This document shows positions 32,381-45,266 of a DNA stretch of 64,000 bases, one piece after another (position 1 is the first letter of the stretch; the number at the start of each line of letters is the position of its first letter). This DNA is from Daphnia carinata (taxonomy: Eukaryota; Arthropoda; Branchiopoda; Diplostraca; Daphniidae): positions 4,852,221-4,916,220 of the forward strand of contig NC_081336.1 of the NCBI RefSeq assembly GCF_022539665.2, written 5' to 3'. The notes beneath the pieces were generated by a model. The model was not told the DNA's origin. It saw only the letters and a list, made by a program, of their open reading frames with translations, and made no database searches. The position numbers were made by a program, and so were the translations under genes.

Positions 32381-34930
32381 AGGAGAGACGAAGAAAAGAA
32401 GCCCCTTTAGGTGCAGACCCACGAAAATGTACTATCCTGTCCTGAATTCGAAGAAAATTACCTGGTCGCCATCTTTTGTGCCCACTCACTCTCTTTGCCC
32501 GTCTTCTCCACTCTATTCTCTACTCCTCCAACCACTTAAGGAAACAAATTGAAATAAAAGAAATCGGTTGATGCTCGCTGTTCGTTGGGACTGCTGGCAC
32601 ACAGATGGAAAATACCAAAAAAAAAAAAAAAAAAAAAAAAAAAAGAATAAAGAAAAGGGATAGGCGCCCATTATTATCATCGGCCATCTTGGCGTTTTTC
32701 GTCGTCGAAAAAATGACTCTTCACTTTTTTTTTTTTTTTTTTTTTTCTCTCTCTCTTTCTCTTCCAGAAAAAGAAACGATGATCATGTTTTCCACGGAAA
32801 GAATGGCGAAGAGGGACTTGCCAGAAAAAGAAAATGATAACCAACGACGAAGAGGCACTGTAGTCAAAGAAGAAGACTAGAAAAAAGAAATGAGTAAAAG
32901 AGGGTGGAAGGAACTGCAAAGGAAGTAGAAGAAGAAGAAGAAGAAGAAGAAGAAGAAGAAGAAGAAGAAGAAGAGGTTTGTGCGCCTCTGGCTAAAGCTG
33001 ATAGCGGTCGCGACCACCACTCACGTCGCAGATGGGGGAACCTAAAATACCGATAGGGCACGCATTAAGTGAAGCGTGACATGGGAAAAAATGCTGTTGA
33101 ATGCTTGTCAGTCAGCCGTCACCGTTTCGGAGAGTGTAGCCGACGATGGCAAAAGAGAAAAGAACAAAAAAAAAAAAGAAAGAAAAAAAAAAGAAAAAAA
33201 AAAGAAAAGAAAAACGGCCTTTTAGAAAGCTTTAACGGAGAGAAACAGAGACTATTAAGAAAAGCGACAAGTGGATTCGAGAAAAGAAATAAATAAATAA
33301 GCGTTTTTTTTCTTTCTTTTTCTTATTCTCCGTCGCTGTCCCGTTGTATACTCGGGTCTTCCCATTCTCTAATTTGTTTGCGCGCTTTGCATGGGCCCAA
33401 GGAATATCTTACCTGGAGCTTAGTGGCTTTGAAGATTCCAAGGAGGAGAACGGCCAGGGCGGAACTGAGGCACGGGAAGGCCACGTTGAAAATGCTAAAG
33501 GCTAGCGCCGGTGGCAAGAGTCGCCTCTGGTTGTACGCGTCGTAGAGGAGGTGAATCGAACGAGTGATGGCCAAGAAGAGGACCAACAGTTGAATAGACA
33601 AACAATGGCTGGTACTCAGTAAGCGGCGAGTCGAGGTTCGCAGACGCAGTAAATTCGACAAAGCGAACATGCCCAATAGAGCGAACAGCGACGACGTCCC
33701 GTACACCTGAATGCTCCAGGCCGCATCTCGACTCGCCCCGCTCTCGTCCTCACTTTCTACGCGACTTGTCACGTCTCTCGTAGAAGTCGACGGATGGCCT
33801 CGGCCCGCCGGCGTCGACGTTTCGCTAGGTCCCGACGCCGCGCTTGTGGTAGGAACGGACACCGTCGTTGGTGGCGCTACGGTTGTGGTGGTGGTGGTCG
33901 TAGTCGTCGTCGTTGTGTCCACCACGTCGTCTTCATCTTCATCTTCTTCTTCGACCGTTTCAACGGTGGTACTCGGCACGGCCGTGGTGGTCGTGTGATG
34001 TCGGGTGCTGGTCACGAAACGATTGCCAGCGTGGCCGGCCGCGCTCAGATCCACCAACGGGGGAATAGTCGGTCGCAGATTGAACGGCTGGTTGTTATTG
34101 CCCGAAGGATTGCGAGCCGTGTTGATTCGTGAGGGGCCCCTTAGTCCCGGGACGTTGGGGTTGTATTGGCGGTTGGAATCGGACGGAGATGGAGTCCGAT
34201 CGTAGGGAATAAAATCAAAGACGCGCGTGTCAAACTCGAAGACGGGCTTCGGTCGGATAGGCATCGACGTGCTGCTGCTGCTGCTGCTGCTGCTAGGAAG
34301 CGAACTCTTCGTTTCGCTGGCCGACGTCGATGCCTCCGTCGTCGTTGGGCTCGTTGACGAAGAATGGCTACCGTTCGACGATGTCTGCTGGCTGTCTGGC
34401 ACAACATTGCGATCGTCGACCTTATCAGCAGCGTGATCGTTGTTCTTGTTGGGGGAGGCCACGGCCAAGGATCCCGTTGATGTCGGCCCCGATTGGTTGG
34501 TGGCGGAAAATGCCACTTTACTGAAGATGGCGCCTAAGGTTTTATCCATAGAGCTCGGTCTGTCACCACGGGAAAAGACGGGAAGGTCGAGCAACGATAA
34601 GCTCTGTAACAGCGGTGGCGAAGTGACTCGCTGCGTGGATCGCCTCTCGCCGTTACTGCTGCCGCCGACTGTGCCGGTTTGTCTCCGTTCCCGGCTCCTA
34701 ATTGGTCGTCTGTCAATGTCAACTGAGCCGTCCGCCGACGGCTGGATGGCAACACCAACCCCATTCCAGCCGAGATTGTTGTTCCATTTGTTCGTCGAGT
34801 GCAATCGTATTCTTGAGTGATGTGCATGATCGTTCGGCCATTCCCCTCGTGTGGCGCACAACAACGGCAGCACGGCCAACAGAAGCGCGAGTTTTGAACA
34901 GGCCATTCTTGACGATGACGACGACGACAT
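29643..34930 (-). CDS. Seven-pass membrane protein resembling PRRT3/PRRT4
   Basis: Two coding exons, 34930-33413 and 31571-29643, join in phase 0 (AAGCTCCAG|GTAAGA ... TCACAG|GTGATG) to give 1148 residues. A signal peptide follows the start (MACSKLALLLAVLPLLCATRG); ATGs at 34930 and 34906 are both possible starts. Residues 30-400 are Ser/Thr/Pro-rich with a run of about 13 Thr, suggesting a glycosylated ectodomain. Hydrophobic segments lie near 408-428, 443-463, 472-500, 517-537, 544-568, 612-635 and 722-745: seven in all, with a long loop between the last two. WSIQVYGTSSLFALL and RRLLPPALAFSIFNVAFPCL closely resemble the conserved core of vertebrate proline-rich transmembrane proteins 3/4. 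The 400-residue tail is presumably cytoplasmic, with His/Gln-rich (HQHQHQHLHLH) and HCQHCQHC repeats and a PYEEV motif. Function is unknown; the topology is receptor-like but no GPCR signature is seen. Confidence 0.87.
31583..31617. repeat. (AG)n microsatellite
   Basis: About 17 AG units lie just upstream of the exon 2 acceptor of the PRRT-like gene. On the transcript strand this is a CT tract that could serve as an extended polypyrimidine tract. Confidence 0.95.
32927..32974. repeat. (GAA)n triplet repeat, 16 units
   Basis: An uninterrupted purine GAA tract inside the PRRT-like intron. GAA/TTC repeats can form triplex DNA when long; 16 units is modest. Confidence 0.93.
33885..33925 (-). repeat. 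Coding microsatellite for a poly-Thr run
   Basis: GTG/GTC triplets on the plus strand encode about 13 consecutive Thr residues near residue 340 in the PRRT-like ectodomain, following an acidic EEDEDEDDVVD segment. Codon use is mixed, which reduces slippage. Length is likely to vary between individuals. Confidence 0.8.
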
Positions 34931-36735
34931 TCAGTGGTGCATGCTTAGTTGGCGCTTTTGTTTTTCGTGTGTGTGTTTGTTTTGTTTCCCCCCTCTAACC
35001 TATAAATTGAACGAGAGTTTAAAAGTTAGTTTAGATTTGATTGTCTCCACACATGCTGCCATACACGAACGTGAAAGCTAAAATTAGAAATGGATTCAAG
35101 TTAAAAATGCGTTCGTTTTTGACAATGGTCCGGCCATCGTAGAAGAAACATGGACTTTAATTAACTCGATGACAGAGAAGCCTAATCAGGTTTTCTTTTC
35201 GGTTTGAGCATGGAACGCGAAGCTCGTCTTAGTAGGAGGAGACGGAGGGAGTATGCGGGGAGGTAAACTTCAAAGGTCGTTTGAACGTCCAGGTAAAAAA
35301 AAAAAAAACGAGTGGATGTACCGTACGTATTAGAGTGTGTCTGCGCGTAGCATCCAGCTTACTACGACTGCTACAAAAGAAATGTGGGGGGGGGGGACGT
35401 GGGATATTGAGGATGAGAGAAAAGAGATGAAGGAAAAAGAAAAAAAAAACGAAAATAAGTTTTGAGATGAAAAGCGTCCAGGACACGATAGAATGAATTC
35501 CTAGCTTGATTGAAATCCACTCCCCCCCCCCCTCCGCCCTCCCCTTCCGTCAAACCGTATTGCGCCTCGCATCCCCCCTCCCCCTTTTTTTTTTTTTTTT
35601 ACCCTCGCCGTCTCAGAGCTGGATATACAACCCAGACGACTTGATAGGACCGAACCATCCATTAAGCACGTTTGGTCCCTCTTGGCATTGCCGTGTCGTT
35701 GAGTGCCTGATTACCGTATAACGAATTTCGACACTGAAAGACATTTCCCTTTTTAAGCACTCCCCCTTCTTTTTTCTTTTTTTTTTTTTTTTAAACTCGG
35801 AATTATCAAAAAACGAACAAAAAAAAAAAAATTGGAGAAAAAAAATAAAGTTCGACCATTTTAAGAATACGATCTCGACGTACTACACTAAATATGAATC
35901 GAGATGACGAATACCACCCATCCCCCTTCACCCAAAATTGATTAAGAGTAGGAGGTAGGCATACGGGCGAATTCAAAGTCGATTGAAATTCGATAAAGAG
36001 ACATGAGTGATGGGATGAGATTTCATTTCCCCGAGACGAGCGAAAAATTTCTCTGTCATTGGAAAAAAATTCGGGTTTCTTCCATTTTTTTTTGTATTTT
36101 TATAGATTTGAATGCCAACATTCCAGTGGCTCAATTTAACACCACTCGGCTCGTGAAAAATGGCTGAAATTATTGCTGTCTTCCGATACTTGTAAAAATG
36201 GACGCGCTCTCGCTTTGTGATTGATTTTTGAAGATGTACTACAGTAAGCACAGTTGCATGTGTTTGTCAAAAGGGTTGTGGAAGGCCCGACGAGATTTTT
36301 TGGTACAGCTCAATTGGCTGGGTTGCAATCGAAAGGCTAGCGATCTCTGGGCCATCGTCCCAAACGATCAATAAAGTCATACGCAGGAGCTATAGGCAGA
36401 AAGTATAGAGCAGAGGAAAAAGCGATTGGGGTCTCAGCATAAGGGAAGGATCATTCACATTCACTCACAGATGCACTTGCGCTCACCCCACTGCGCATTT
36501 AATCCTTTTAGAGCTTTTGGTAGCAACGGAAAATCTCCATTGCGACTAGTGCTAGCAACAACAGCAATTGTGCTATAATCTAGAAAAAGCAACATCGCCG
36601 CGTACTTGCCAGCCCTGTGGTTAGGCTGTTGCAGTAATAGGTCTGTGTACTATTCCAAGTCGAGTCTGAATAATGGTACCAATATCGCCGAGAAATATCG
36701 TTTTTCTCCTGGGGAGGGCAGAAAGAAGAGCGAGA

Positions 36736-36758
36736 GGGGGGGGGGGGGGTGCGGGGGG
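36736..36758 (+). repeat. G-run tract with quadruplex potential
   Basis: A run of 14 G, then TGC, then a run of six G. Four G-tracts with short loops are available on the plus strand. Confidence 0.6.
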
Positions 36759-37168
36759 TGGATCTGGAGGAGAACCATATTTTTCGTTGTTGTTGTTGTG
36801 TTTATTCCTCAAGAGTGGAATACTCTAGGCGTTTGGTATCGCGCAGCCAGCGGATTAAAACAGCTGAGCCTCTCCTTGTTTGGGATGGACAACAGTCTCG
36901 CCGACCCCAATCCGCATTAGTAAGCAGAGATCGACTAAGGTAATATAGCGTGATGCACAAGAGCTGAGCCAGCGCGTTTGACTCATCGTTACAGTTGCGA
37001 TGGCCGTGTGACACAGACACACACACACGCCATCAACTTCATCAAGATGGTGTTGATACGAAAAGGTAGACGTCGGATGCAAATCAAAAAGGAATAGCGG
37101 CCAGTGGCTGATAGTTTCGTGACAGGGGAATTGAACCTCTGACACGTCCCGATTAGATTATTGAAATT

Positions 37169-37170
37169 CT

Positions 37171-37234
<64 letters not shown>
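37169..37234. repeat. (CT)n polypyrimidine microsatellite, two blocks
   Basis: Two CT blocks of about 26 nt each are separated by TTTTTCC and followed by a T tract, giving about 65 nt of unbroken pyrimidine on the plus strand. This has near mirror symmetry and is a classic candidate for intramolecular triplex (H-DNA). Confidence 0.9.
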
Positions 37235-37235
<1 letters not shown>

Positions 37236-38467
37236 CTAACTGAGTAATAAGCCGAGAAAAAGGAAAGATAAGGGCACATAGCGTCGTGACTCGCAAGTTG
37301 TGTGAGTCACGCACAGAGGGAGTGGTGCTTGTGGCAAGCCAACCAACGAGTTTGACGATGTGCTGTGTTTACCATCGATGGCCCGTTGGAAGGGGGAGAA
37401 AATAAAAAATAAAAAAAAACGCGGGTAGACAGTTACCTAGAACGAAAGAAAGAAAAAAAAAAAAAAAAAAAAAAAAAAACCTCAAGACAAACTGAGTTGG
37501 TGATGACGAGACGGGTAAGGGCGGACATTCTTTGCCCTTCAAGAAAAGTCGCTGGTTTTTGGGTTTGACACTGAGGGCATATAGGCACACGCCTGGAACA
37601 AGAAAAAGAAGGGAAAAAAAAAAAAACAAAAACGGAGGGGGTACCTAGGTGAAAGCTAAGCATACCGTGTTGTACCTGCACCTAATATCCAGGTACACGA
37701 GCGAGAACACAACTATGCCCCCCGTCTCTCGCTATCCGTCCCCGTCATCATGTTTTCCAATTATGCCGCAGTGTGGTATCGAGCGGTTCACTGTAAATGA
37801 TTGCAACCCCCATGTCATGGTAGAGACCCACAAGGAGGGGCAGAAACAAAAAAAAAATAAAATAAAATATATAAACAACAGCAACAAAAAAAAACAAAAA
37901 ACAAATAAATAAATAATAAGAATGTCAAATCAAATGATGAAAACCTATTTGGGAAGAAAGAGAAAAAAACAAACAAAAAAAAAACACAACGACTTGCGAT
38001 GACTATTTGTTTGGTTTTCCTAGGGGATGCGATGTGGCCTGTCGGATGAATGTCTAGACGTGTGACATTTCGCTATTTTGTTCAACGGACGAACCGCGTG
38101 CGTGGAACATCAAATATTCGTTACGACCGACTGGGCGTGTCTAATCATTTTCTGACTCGTTTTGCTCTTTTCATCTTTCATTCTCTTTCCTTCCTGACGT
38201 CCATCCGTTTCTTGCCTTGGTCTCTTCTTCCCTTTTTATACACACTTTATGTATCTTCTCTCTCTCGCTTCTTCCTTCTTTCTTTTTTTTTTTTTTTTTC
38301 ATCCGCTTTGCGTCTCGGCCGGCACATCGATCTGGGCTTATTCTAACGTTTCATATGTTTAGGCAATACACATCATTCCCCAATGGAGTTCCAGAAAGGC
38401 AGGAACGGAGCTCAAGGAAAAAAAAAAAAAAAATAGAATAAAATAAAATAAAACGACATCTTTGCAG

Positions 38468-38469
<2 letters not shown>

Positions 38470-38505
<36 letters not shown>
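38470..38505. repeat. (GA)n microsatellite
   Basis: About 18 GA units in noncoding DNA, uninterrupted. Confidence 0.95.
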
Positions 38506-38507
<2 letters not shown>

Positions 38508-40778
38508 AGAAGCACTATACCTTTTATCTGTAAAGGCCCTTATTGATGATATGGAACCTGGCCATGAGAAATAAATAAAAAAAAAAAGAAGGTGCTTCCA
38601 ACAGCTGTTCACCTCAAACTACATCCCTCCCATCAACATAAAAAAAAAAAAAAAAGAGAACTTGACATATTTTTCAATAAGAGACATGAAAGAAGTCGAT
38701 GAGCGCTACAACTGCGTCATCGTATTACATAGACACACACCCACAATTCATCCAGTAGTTGTATCTAACCTGCAATCTTTCTTTGTCCTATTCAAACAGA
38801 CATGAGTTTTTTTTTTTTTTTTATTCTGAAAAATTTCGAGTGCCAACCCCTCCCCACCCCCCCCCCCCCCCTTCTGTCCTCAACATATTGTGAAAAACAG
38901 CAGTCAGAAAAAGGAGCTAAATCGGAGGTGAGACTCTTAACAATTCACGAGTGTACTGTGTCGCAGTGTTCCAGGCTTTTGTAACGAGTAGGACAAATAA
39001 ACAGAGAATAGCAGGCAAAAAAAAAAATGAAAAAAAGGGAGTAGTAGGATAAAGCGGATTTCCATCGATACACATCGGTGGGATACATGTAAGAGGAAGA
39101 GAGAGAGAGAGAGAGAAATCTGGGCGACATGGAAGGGCCCTGGAAGGGAGGAGACGATTGCATGCGACGCTGAATGGAAATGGATTCGGCATCTGTCATG
39201 TCGTTCACCCAATCGGACAAAGGCAGATAACAGGACTTTGACCACATGGGCACGGCGGTTTTTAATCGCTGATTCGCTCTCTTCTTTAATATTATTAGAT
39301 GAGCAAAAAGCTAAAGGGTTGTATGCTCTTCTCAAAAAACAAAACCATCCCCCGCCTCCCCACAAAAAAAAAAGAAGAAAAGGAACATGAAAAAAAAGCC
39401 AAACTCCAGCTGTCCTAAAAAAAAAAAATCAAACAAAATGATGGCAAAGGCTATTGATTTTTTTTTTTTTTTGTACTTTGTGACGGTCGAGTGCTAAACA
39501 GGAAGAGAGACCAAAAATCATTGGTCTTACAAGGGCGGGGGGTATAGTAAGAACTTGACTCGTCACGCCGCTCGTCATCAATTCTATTTACGTTGCAAGC
39601 GGGAATGTTCAGATGTATTGAAGGCGGCGAAAAAAAAAAAAAAAACGCAGAAAAGAAAAAAGCGCCATAATAATAAAGAAGAGACGACTTTACGATATGT
39701 GATGAATATTTCATGTTTCACAAAAGCTGCTTCGTCGCTTTCTTTTCATTGGCTGAAAAGTCAAATGTTTTCAGGACATCAACAAAAATAAACGTCTGTC
39801 GAGAAAAAAAAAAAAAAAAACGAACGACGATATCGAGTCCGTGATGGAAGATGGCAATAAATGGCCTCACTAAGGTAAAGTGCAATACTCGTAGACTATG
39901 GGACGGCAGCAGAACATTCTTTTCGTCTGCTACATTTTTTTTTTTTTTTCTCCCTGCTTCCGACATGATTTCTGACGCTGCTCTCTTGACTCTGTGCCAT
40001 CGATCGCTATCTCGGAAATATAATCAAAAAGTCTGACACCCCTCCCCGAACGCACTGTACGAGAGGCATGCCGTAAGGATGATATGTTTGCTCACGTATC
40101 GATCGCCACGATAGGCTGGAAAGTAACCACTTCTGCCCCGTAATCTACTTGGCATATCGGCCTGAAATGCAGGTAAAAAGGCATCGCCTCCAGCAGTGCG
40201 AAATCGTATTGTAACAAAGTGGTAAGGCATTGGCGTGAGCCAGGAGGCAATAACAAGATGGCAGTGCCGTATGTCTAAGTTCTACCTCGACCATTATTCA
40301 TGTTCGCAGTTAGAAAATAAAGAAAAAACAAAAAATAATGTGAGGGGAGGGGAGGAAAAAAAAAAAAAAAAAAAAAAAGAACGAGATGGAACAAACAGAC
40401 TTGTGAACAAAGTTTGTAAAAGACTTTGTCTTACAATCGGCGTGCCAGAAAAAAAAAAGAAAAGAAAGAGAGAGAGAAATAGAGACCTCCTGCTTGGGCC
40501 CACCTCCACACGCTCCCGCTGTGCAGTGATGTCGTCCCTTCCACCTATCCATCTACGGATCTCTGTCGACATGAAGGAAAACATTTCCACAATTCTCGTG
40601 TTTTTTTTTGTTTTTTTCATGTAGAACACGGCATATCGAAGTCTGTATTGATATTCTCGCAGACGTGAGCGATGAATTCGACTATTCCCTTCTTTATAAA
40701 CCAAGGGGGGAAGGTAAAAAGAAAAAGAAGCTACAGGAGCAGCAGACAGAAGTAAACAACTGCTGGCGAAAATAAAAA

Positions 40779-40780
<2 letters not shown>

Positions 40781-40816
<36 letters not shown>
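40781..40816. repeat. Poly(A) tract, 36 nt
   Basis: An uninterrupted run of 36 A. No upstream retroelement body or target-site duplication is evident, so it is treated as a simple homopolymer rather than an insertion tail. Confidence 0.9.
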
Positions 40817-40818
<2 letters not shown>

Positions 40819-43313
40819 AAAAGCTTTTCTAGATGTTAGTTGGGGTTGGAAGCCATCGTTGGCATTCCTCTTTTAATGGCATTCTGAAAAGAACGATTCG
40901 TTTATGTAGGCGAGAGGTTCTTGCACGGAAAGATCAACTTGCATCGTTTCCCTTCTTTTTTTTTTTTTTTTTCCCCAACAAACCCGGATGCTTTACAGCA
41001 GTAGGGGGTAGAACAAGTTGGAACTTACCGGTTGGCGCTGTTCAAGCAGCGAAAAAAAAAGAAAAAAAAGTTGACTTTTTATTTCATTATTAAATATATA
41101 TTTTTTTCTTTCCCCTCGTTCTCTACCAATAACGCCATATCTAGTCTCGACTGGAAGTAGAAACACTTTTTTCACGACTTTACAATCGTGAATTCTTTCA
41201 TAGAGCCGTCAGACTCAACGGGTAGTTGCTATTACTGCTCCAAATGCACTGCCCGTCTCAATTTCTGTAACAGACTGCTTGCGTTTCTTTTGTTTCCTAT
41301 AGAGCTGCGATCTGTTGGTCATCGATCCCTCGCGCGCAAGATGAACGGACTCGAGAGGGAGGAGCCCCTTTGCTACATACCGTACACGAAACCTCGTTCC
41401 CTTTCAGGAAAAAAAACCAAAAAAAAAACAAACAAACAAAAAAAAAAACGCAGTTTGACACAATGCCCTGTTTGTCTGGTGGCTTTGGCTCTTTCACCGG
41501 TGCATTACGCAAGATTAACCAATTTTGAAATAGACACTTAACAGTCTACGAGTGCGTATACGCACTTCACGGGACTGCATCACGTCAGCATAAAAAGAAA
41601 AGTAATAGAATACGTCTGATGCGTCGTAGAAAAAAAAAAAAAAAGAAAAGAAAAGAAAAAGAAAAAAAAAATGGCTAGGAATCGACGTGCCACATGGGTG
41701 CCACTCGTATATATCGACCTTCTTTTTTCTTTTGCTTCGTCAAACAGTAGATGTGTACGCAGTTGTATTATTAGACTCTAGGGTTACCGGGTTATCAGGT
41801 TAGGCTATTTTAGTCAAACGACACGACCCCCAAGGCTGGTTCCCTTTTTTTTTTTTTTATTATTATTTCTTTTTATTATGAACATTTTATGTGTATTTGT
41901 TCTTTTTTTTTTCTTTCCCAAGTTCCCTATATGGAATAGAAGTGGAAAAAGAAGCAAATCCTGTGAAGCGCGTCATTTCTCCGCGTCAGCTGAAAAGAAG
42001 CTTGAGAAACGCTTCACCAGACCAATAAGGGTCGCAATGATCATCCCCCTTTCTTCTTTTTTTTTTTTTTTTTTTTTTAGCCTATCTCTTCAACAATAAA
42101 AACAAAAAAAAAAAAAAAAATAAATAAAAGAAAAAAGAAAACCGTTTAGGAGGACATTCAGAGTGAAGCTTTAGGAAAATCTCGTCAAAGAAGGAAGGAG
42201 CCGAGCCGCTAATGTGGCTTTCACTTGTATCTCCGAAGTCGAATACACATTCTATAGCAGAATGTATACACACAGACACAGGGAGAAAGAGAAGACAGAC
42301 ACAAATTCTATGTCGTCTAAATAGGACAAGGATGAATGCAATAATCCGCCGACGAGAGAGGGAAAGAAAAAGGTAGGATTGTGGGAAACTAATAGCCCCG
42401 GTGACCGCAGATGGCCGGCATAATTTCCCTCGATTGATTCTCATCACGACGTTGCCGGCTTGAACGGTCATCGACTCCGAATATCATCTTACCGAGGAAA
42501 AAAAAAAACAAACAAAAAAAAACTAAATAAATAAATACAAAAATAAACAAATCGTGCGTCACGTGCAATAAGCTTTGGCGAGGTGAAAATCGAATGAACG
42601 GGCAATGATGATTGGATAGCGAGCGAGCAAAGTCGGGAGGGGTTGCCGGCCAATGTCTTGACCCCGTTACATTCAAAGCATCGATGACGAGGCGATTTTC
42701 AAAGGGTGACTCGCCAATTTTCCCTGTGCACGCCGTTTGAATTCAAAAAAGCGGTCGTGCTCTGCCCGCTGCTGTGGCTTTTTTTTTTGGTCATGGCTTT
42801 AGATTCATCCTCTTCCGGCGGACACGGCTCATAAAAGACCCATCGTGGCTGCCCGCAGTGATGGAGGAATTAGGCAAAAAAAAAGGGAAGAAAAAAAGGG
42901 GTGGGGTGTACAGTATATGCAGTTGCCAGTTGGGTTCTCCGTTTTTATCGAGGGCGAGCACCAACAAAAGGTGTAGCGAATTGCTACACATTTGCACTCT
43001 TCCTAAAGTCTTCTTGCACACGTTTTGATATGCATGAGATGCAGCCAAAGCCATAATGCAAGCACGCCCTAACAATGAGCCCCCCCCCCCCAAACGTCGG
43101 CGGAAATGTACAGAATAAAACCGCACAACTGATAATTGATCGAAAAAAAACTCGGCGTTCTTTTCTTTTTACGCATGCGCACATTTCCTCCTTCCTTTTC
43201 ATTATATTCATTCCGGCGGCAACCGACACCTTTTATTTACTATTTTCAAGGGGTTTTTTTTTTTTCGTTTCCAAGCCAGGAAATGTAAAGAACAATAACA
43301 CACGGGGGAAAAA

Positions 43314-43339
43314 AATATATATATATATATATATATATA
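43314..43339. repeat. (AT)n microsatellite
   Basis: About 13 AT units, followed by AGATACATT and a poly(A) tract. Confidence 0.9.
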
Positions 43340-44565
43340 GATACATTAAAAAAAAAAAAAAAGATGGGCCAACACTATACTTTTGTACAGCTGTAACAAA
43401 AGATGTCGGTAGTTTTTACGAGGTCGTTGTTGCTTCAAAAAATATTGACTGCAGAACCGAGATGATCTACAGTATCCGTCATTTCGTTTGTTTGTTTTTT
43501 TTTCCACCAACTTTTCGTCGACTGATGCTTTTTAAACACACAAACACACACAGACACACAGACACACAAAGAGAATAGGCTAACTGATGTTGTTGTTGTT
43601 GTTGTTTCTTCTTGTTTTTAAGTTGGTGGTTAAAAGAAGAAAAGAGGAGGGGGGGGGAGGAGTGTGCTCGTAAAAATCTACATTTCAGCATAGCTGCGAA
43701 GCCAACATTTTTGGAGCTTTTTCAGCAAGATAGGAAGCATTTGAACGCTGGAAAAGCGACTTGTTCTCATTTCTTTCCATTTATCTGTGGTTTCTTTCTT
43801 TTTCGGTGTGTCTCTCTTAAATTTCCTTTTTATTTTATAGCAATGGCTGTGAGGCTACACGCTGCACGACCACTCTAAAGGGTTGGTAAAGAGCTCGCAA
43901 GATAACCATAACTTGGCCGTATGGGTGGAGAAGGGAGAGACACAAATAATAAAAATGAAATGAAATATAAAAAAAAAAAACAAAAAAAACAAAACAAAAC
44001 AAAAAAAAAAAAACTAGGAGAAATACTGGTTGAGTAAAAAGGGCGGAAGAGCAGCTGGCAACCTGTTTCTTCTCTTCTTTCTTATGTGAGTGCGTTTGAC
44101 TGCGGATGCCTCTACCATCACGGCTGCAATAACCCATGGACTCTCTCTCTCTCTCTCCGTGGCCGATAGCTTTTCCTCCGAGCTAGCGGGGAAAATCATT
44201 CCCTTTTTTTTTTTTTTTTTTTTTTCAAGGTAATAACAAGCTGCCAATGTCAAGCGGTGCATAACCAGATGACATCAACAGCAGTGCTACGCTAGATTTT
44301 TTTTTTTTTTTTTAACCTAGTCTTCCTGTCTTTCTTCTCCTCACTCTATGACATGTTCATTTTTTTTTTTTTGTTTGTTTCCTTCCATTTTACCCCGGTT
44401 GCCTTTTCCTTTCTACCTTCATACTTCGCACCCGTTAGACGCAACATGTTTTGATTGTAGGGGTACGGTGAAAGCAACTTCATAAAAAAAACAACAACAA
44501 CAACAACAAGCTGCTGATGTGATAAACCATGGAGTTGACACCTTGACAGTGAGAACACTCGGTGC

Positions 44566-44591
44566 TGTGTGTGTGTGTGTGTGTGTGTGTG
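44566..44591. repeat. (GT)n microsatellite
   Basis: About 13 GT units; alternating purine-pyrimidine DNA with Z-DNA potential. Confidence 0.9.
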
Positions 44592-44774
44592 CGGGCAGAG
44601 TGCACTCACGCGCGTCTATGCCAGGAAGCCATGTCTGTGTGCTACAATGTCCCCTCTTCTTTTTTTTTTCTTTTTTTTTTAATTTTATTTTGTTTTATTT
44701 TATAGAGGAAGAGACGATACGATGGACGACGAGTTGCAGTATAGTACACCGAACCAAACAAAGAAGACATGAAC

Positions 44775-44807
<33 letters not shown>

Positions 44808-45250
44808 GATTCGTGTTTCTTCTCGGTTCACAGTGGCCCCTGCGTTAGTAAGATGCCTGGAAATAGCAGCCCCAACAGCCATATGGCAGATGGTGGACGA
44901 GGTTAAGGACTAAATAGAAGAGAGAGAGAGAAAGAGAGAGGATAGGAGGGGGGTGGAGGAGATCGGCTAGCTGGCCGTGTGCAACCTGAGCATTGAGTCC
45001 ATGGCAGAACACAACACCGGCCCATCCAATCGTGAGAAATATAGCCACAGGCAGTTTGTTTGCTTTGACGTTCAGCCGAAATTCCAAAACAAGTTGATTC
45101 CTCTTGTCTTTTTCGTTGGGGCAATGCCAATGTCGAATTCGATTACAAAGAGATTCGATTCTTTTCTTTTGCTATCTCATTTCATGCGCCGATTTTAGGG
45201 ATAGAAAAAAAAAAAAAAAATAAACCTGTTCTTTTATCATTATTTTGGAA

Positions 45251-45266
45251 GGGGGGGGGGGGGGGG
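45251..45266 (+). repeat. Poly(G) run, 16 nt
   Basis: Sixteen consecutive G, unusual for this AT-rich region and prone to sequencing or assembly error. Confidence 0.85.

Larger units (their letters stand above)
31572..33412 (-). other. Intron of the PRRT-like gene, rich in simple repeats
   Basis: This 1.8 kb intron has clear splice sites and contains (AG)n near 31583-31617 and 32348-32382, interrupted T tracts at 32011-32054, poly(A) at 32617-32644, poly(T) at 32727-32746 and (GAA)n at 32927-32974. The open frames inside it are Lys-, Phe- or Ser-repeat readings of these tracts. In the unspliced reading, exon 1 runs into a stop at 33323. Confidence 0.75.
34931..44999. other. Simple-repeat-rich noncoding DNA upstream of the PRRT-like gene, first part
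   Basis: No exon is recognised. Poly(A)/poly(T) tracts of 10-36 nt occur every few hundred bases, with CT, GA and TG microsatellites and runs of G or C (36736-36758, 35522-35531, 38858-38870). Open frames are mostly homopolymer readings. 5' UTR exons of the PRRT-like gene may lie here but cannot be identified without transcripts. Confidence 0.55.

Noticed and set aside
37105-37140. Possible minus-strand tRNA with B box GGTTCAATTCC
   Set aside because: The T-stem is mismatched and no anticodon arm or acceptor stem can be drawn.
40294-40704. Many 80-160 codon frames rich in Phe, Lys or Ser in 35-64 kb
   Set aside because: They read through poly(A)/poly(T) and CT/GA tracts; composition is explained by the repeats.
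40781-40816. Long poly(A)/poly(T) tracts as tails of processed pseudogenes or LINEs
   Set aside because: No coding-like body or target-site duplication was seen next to the tracts inspected, and both orientations are equally common.
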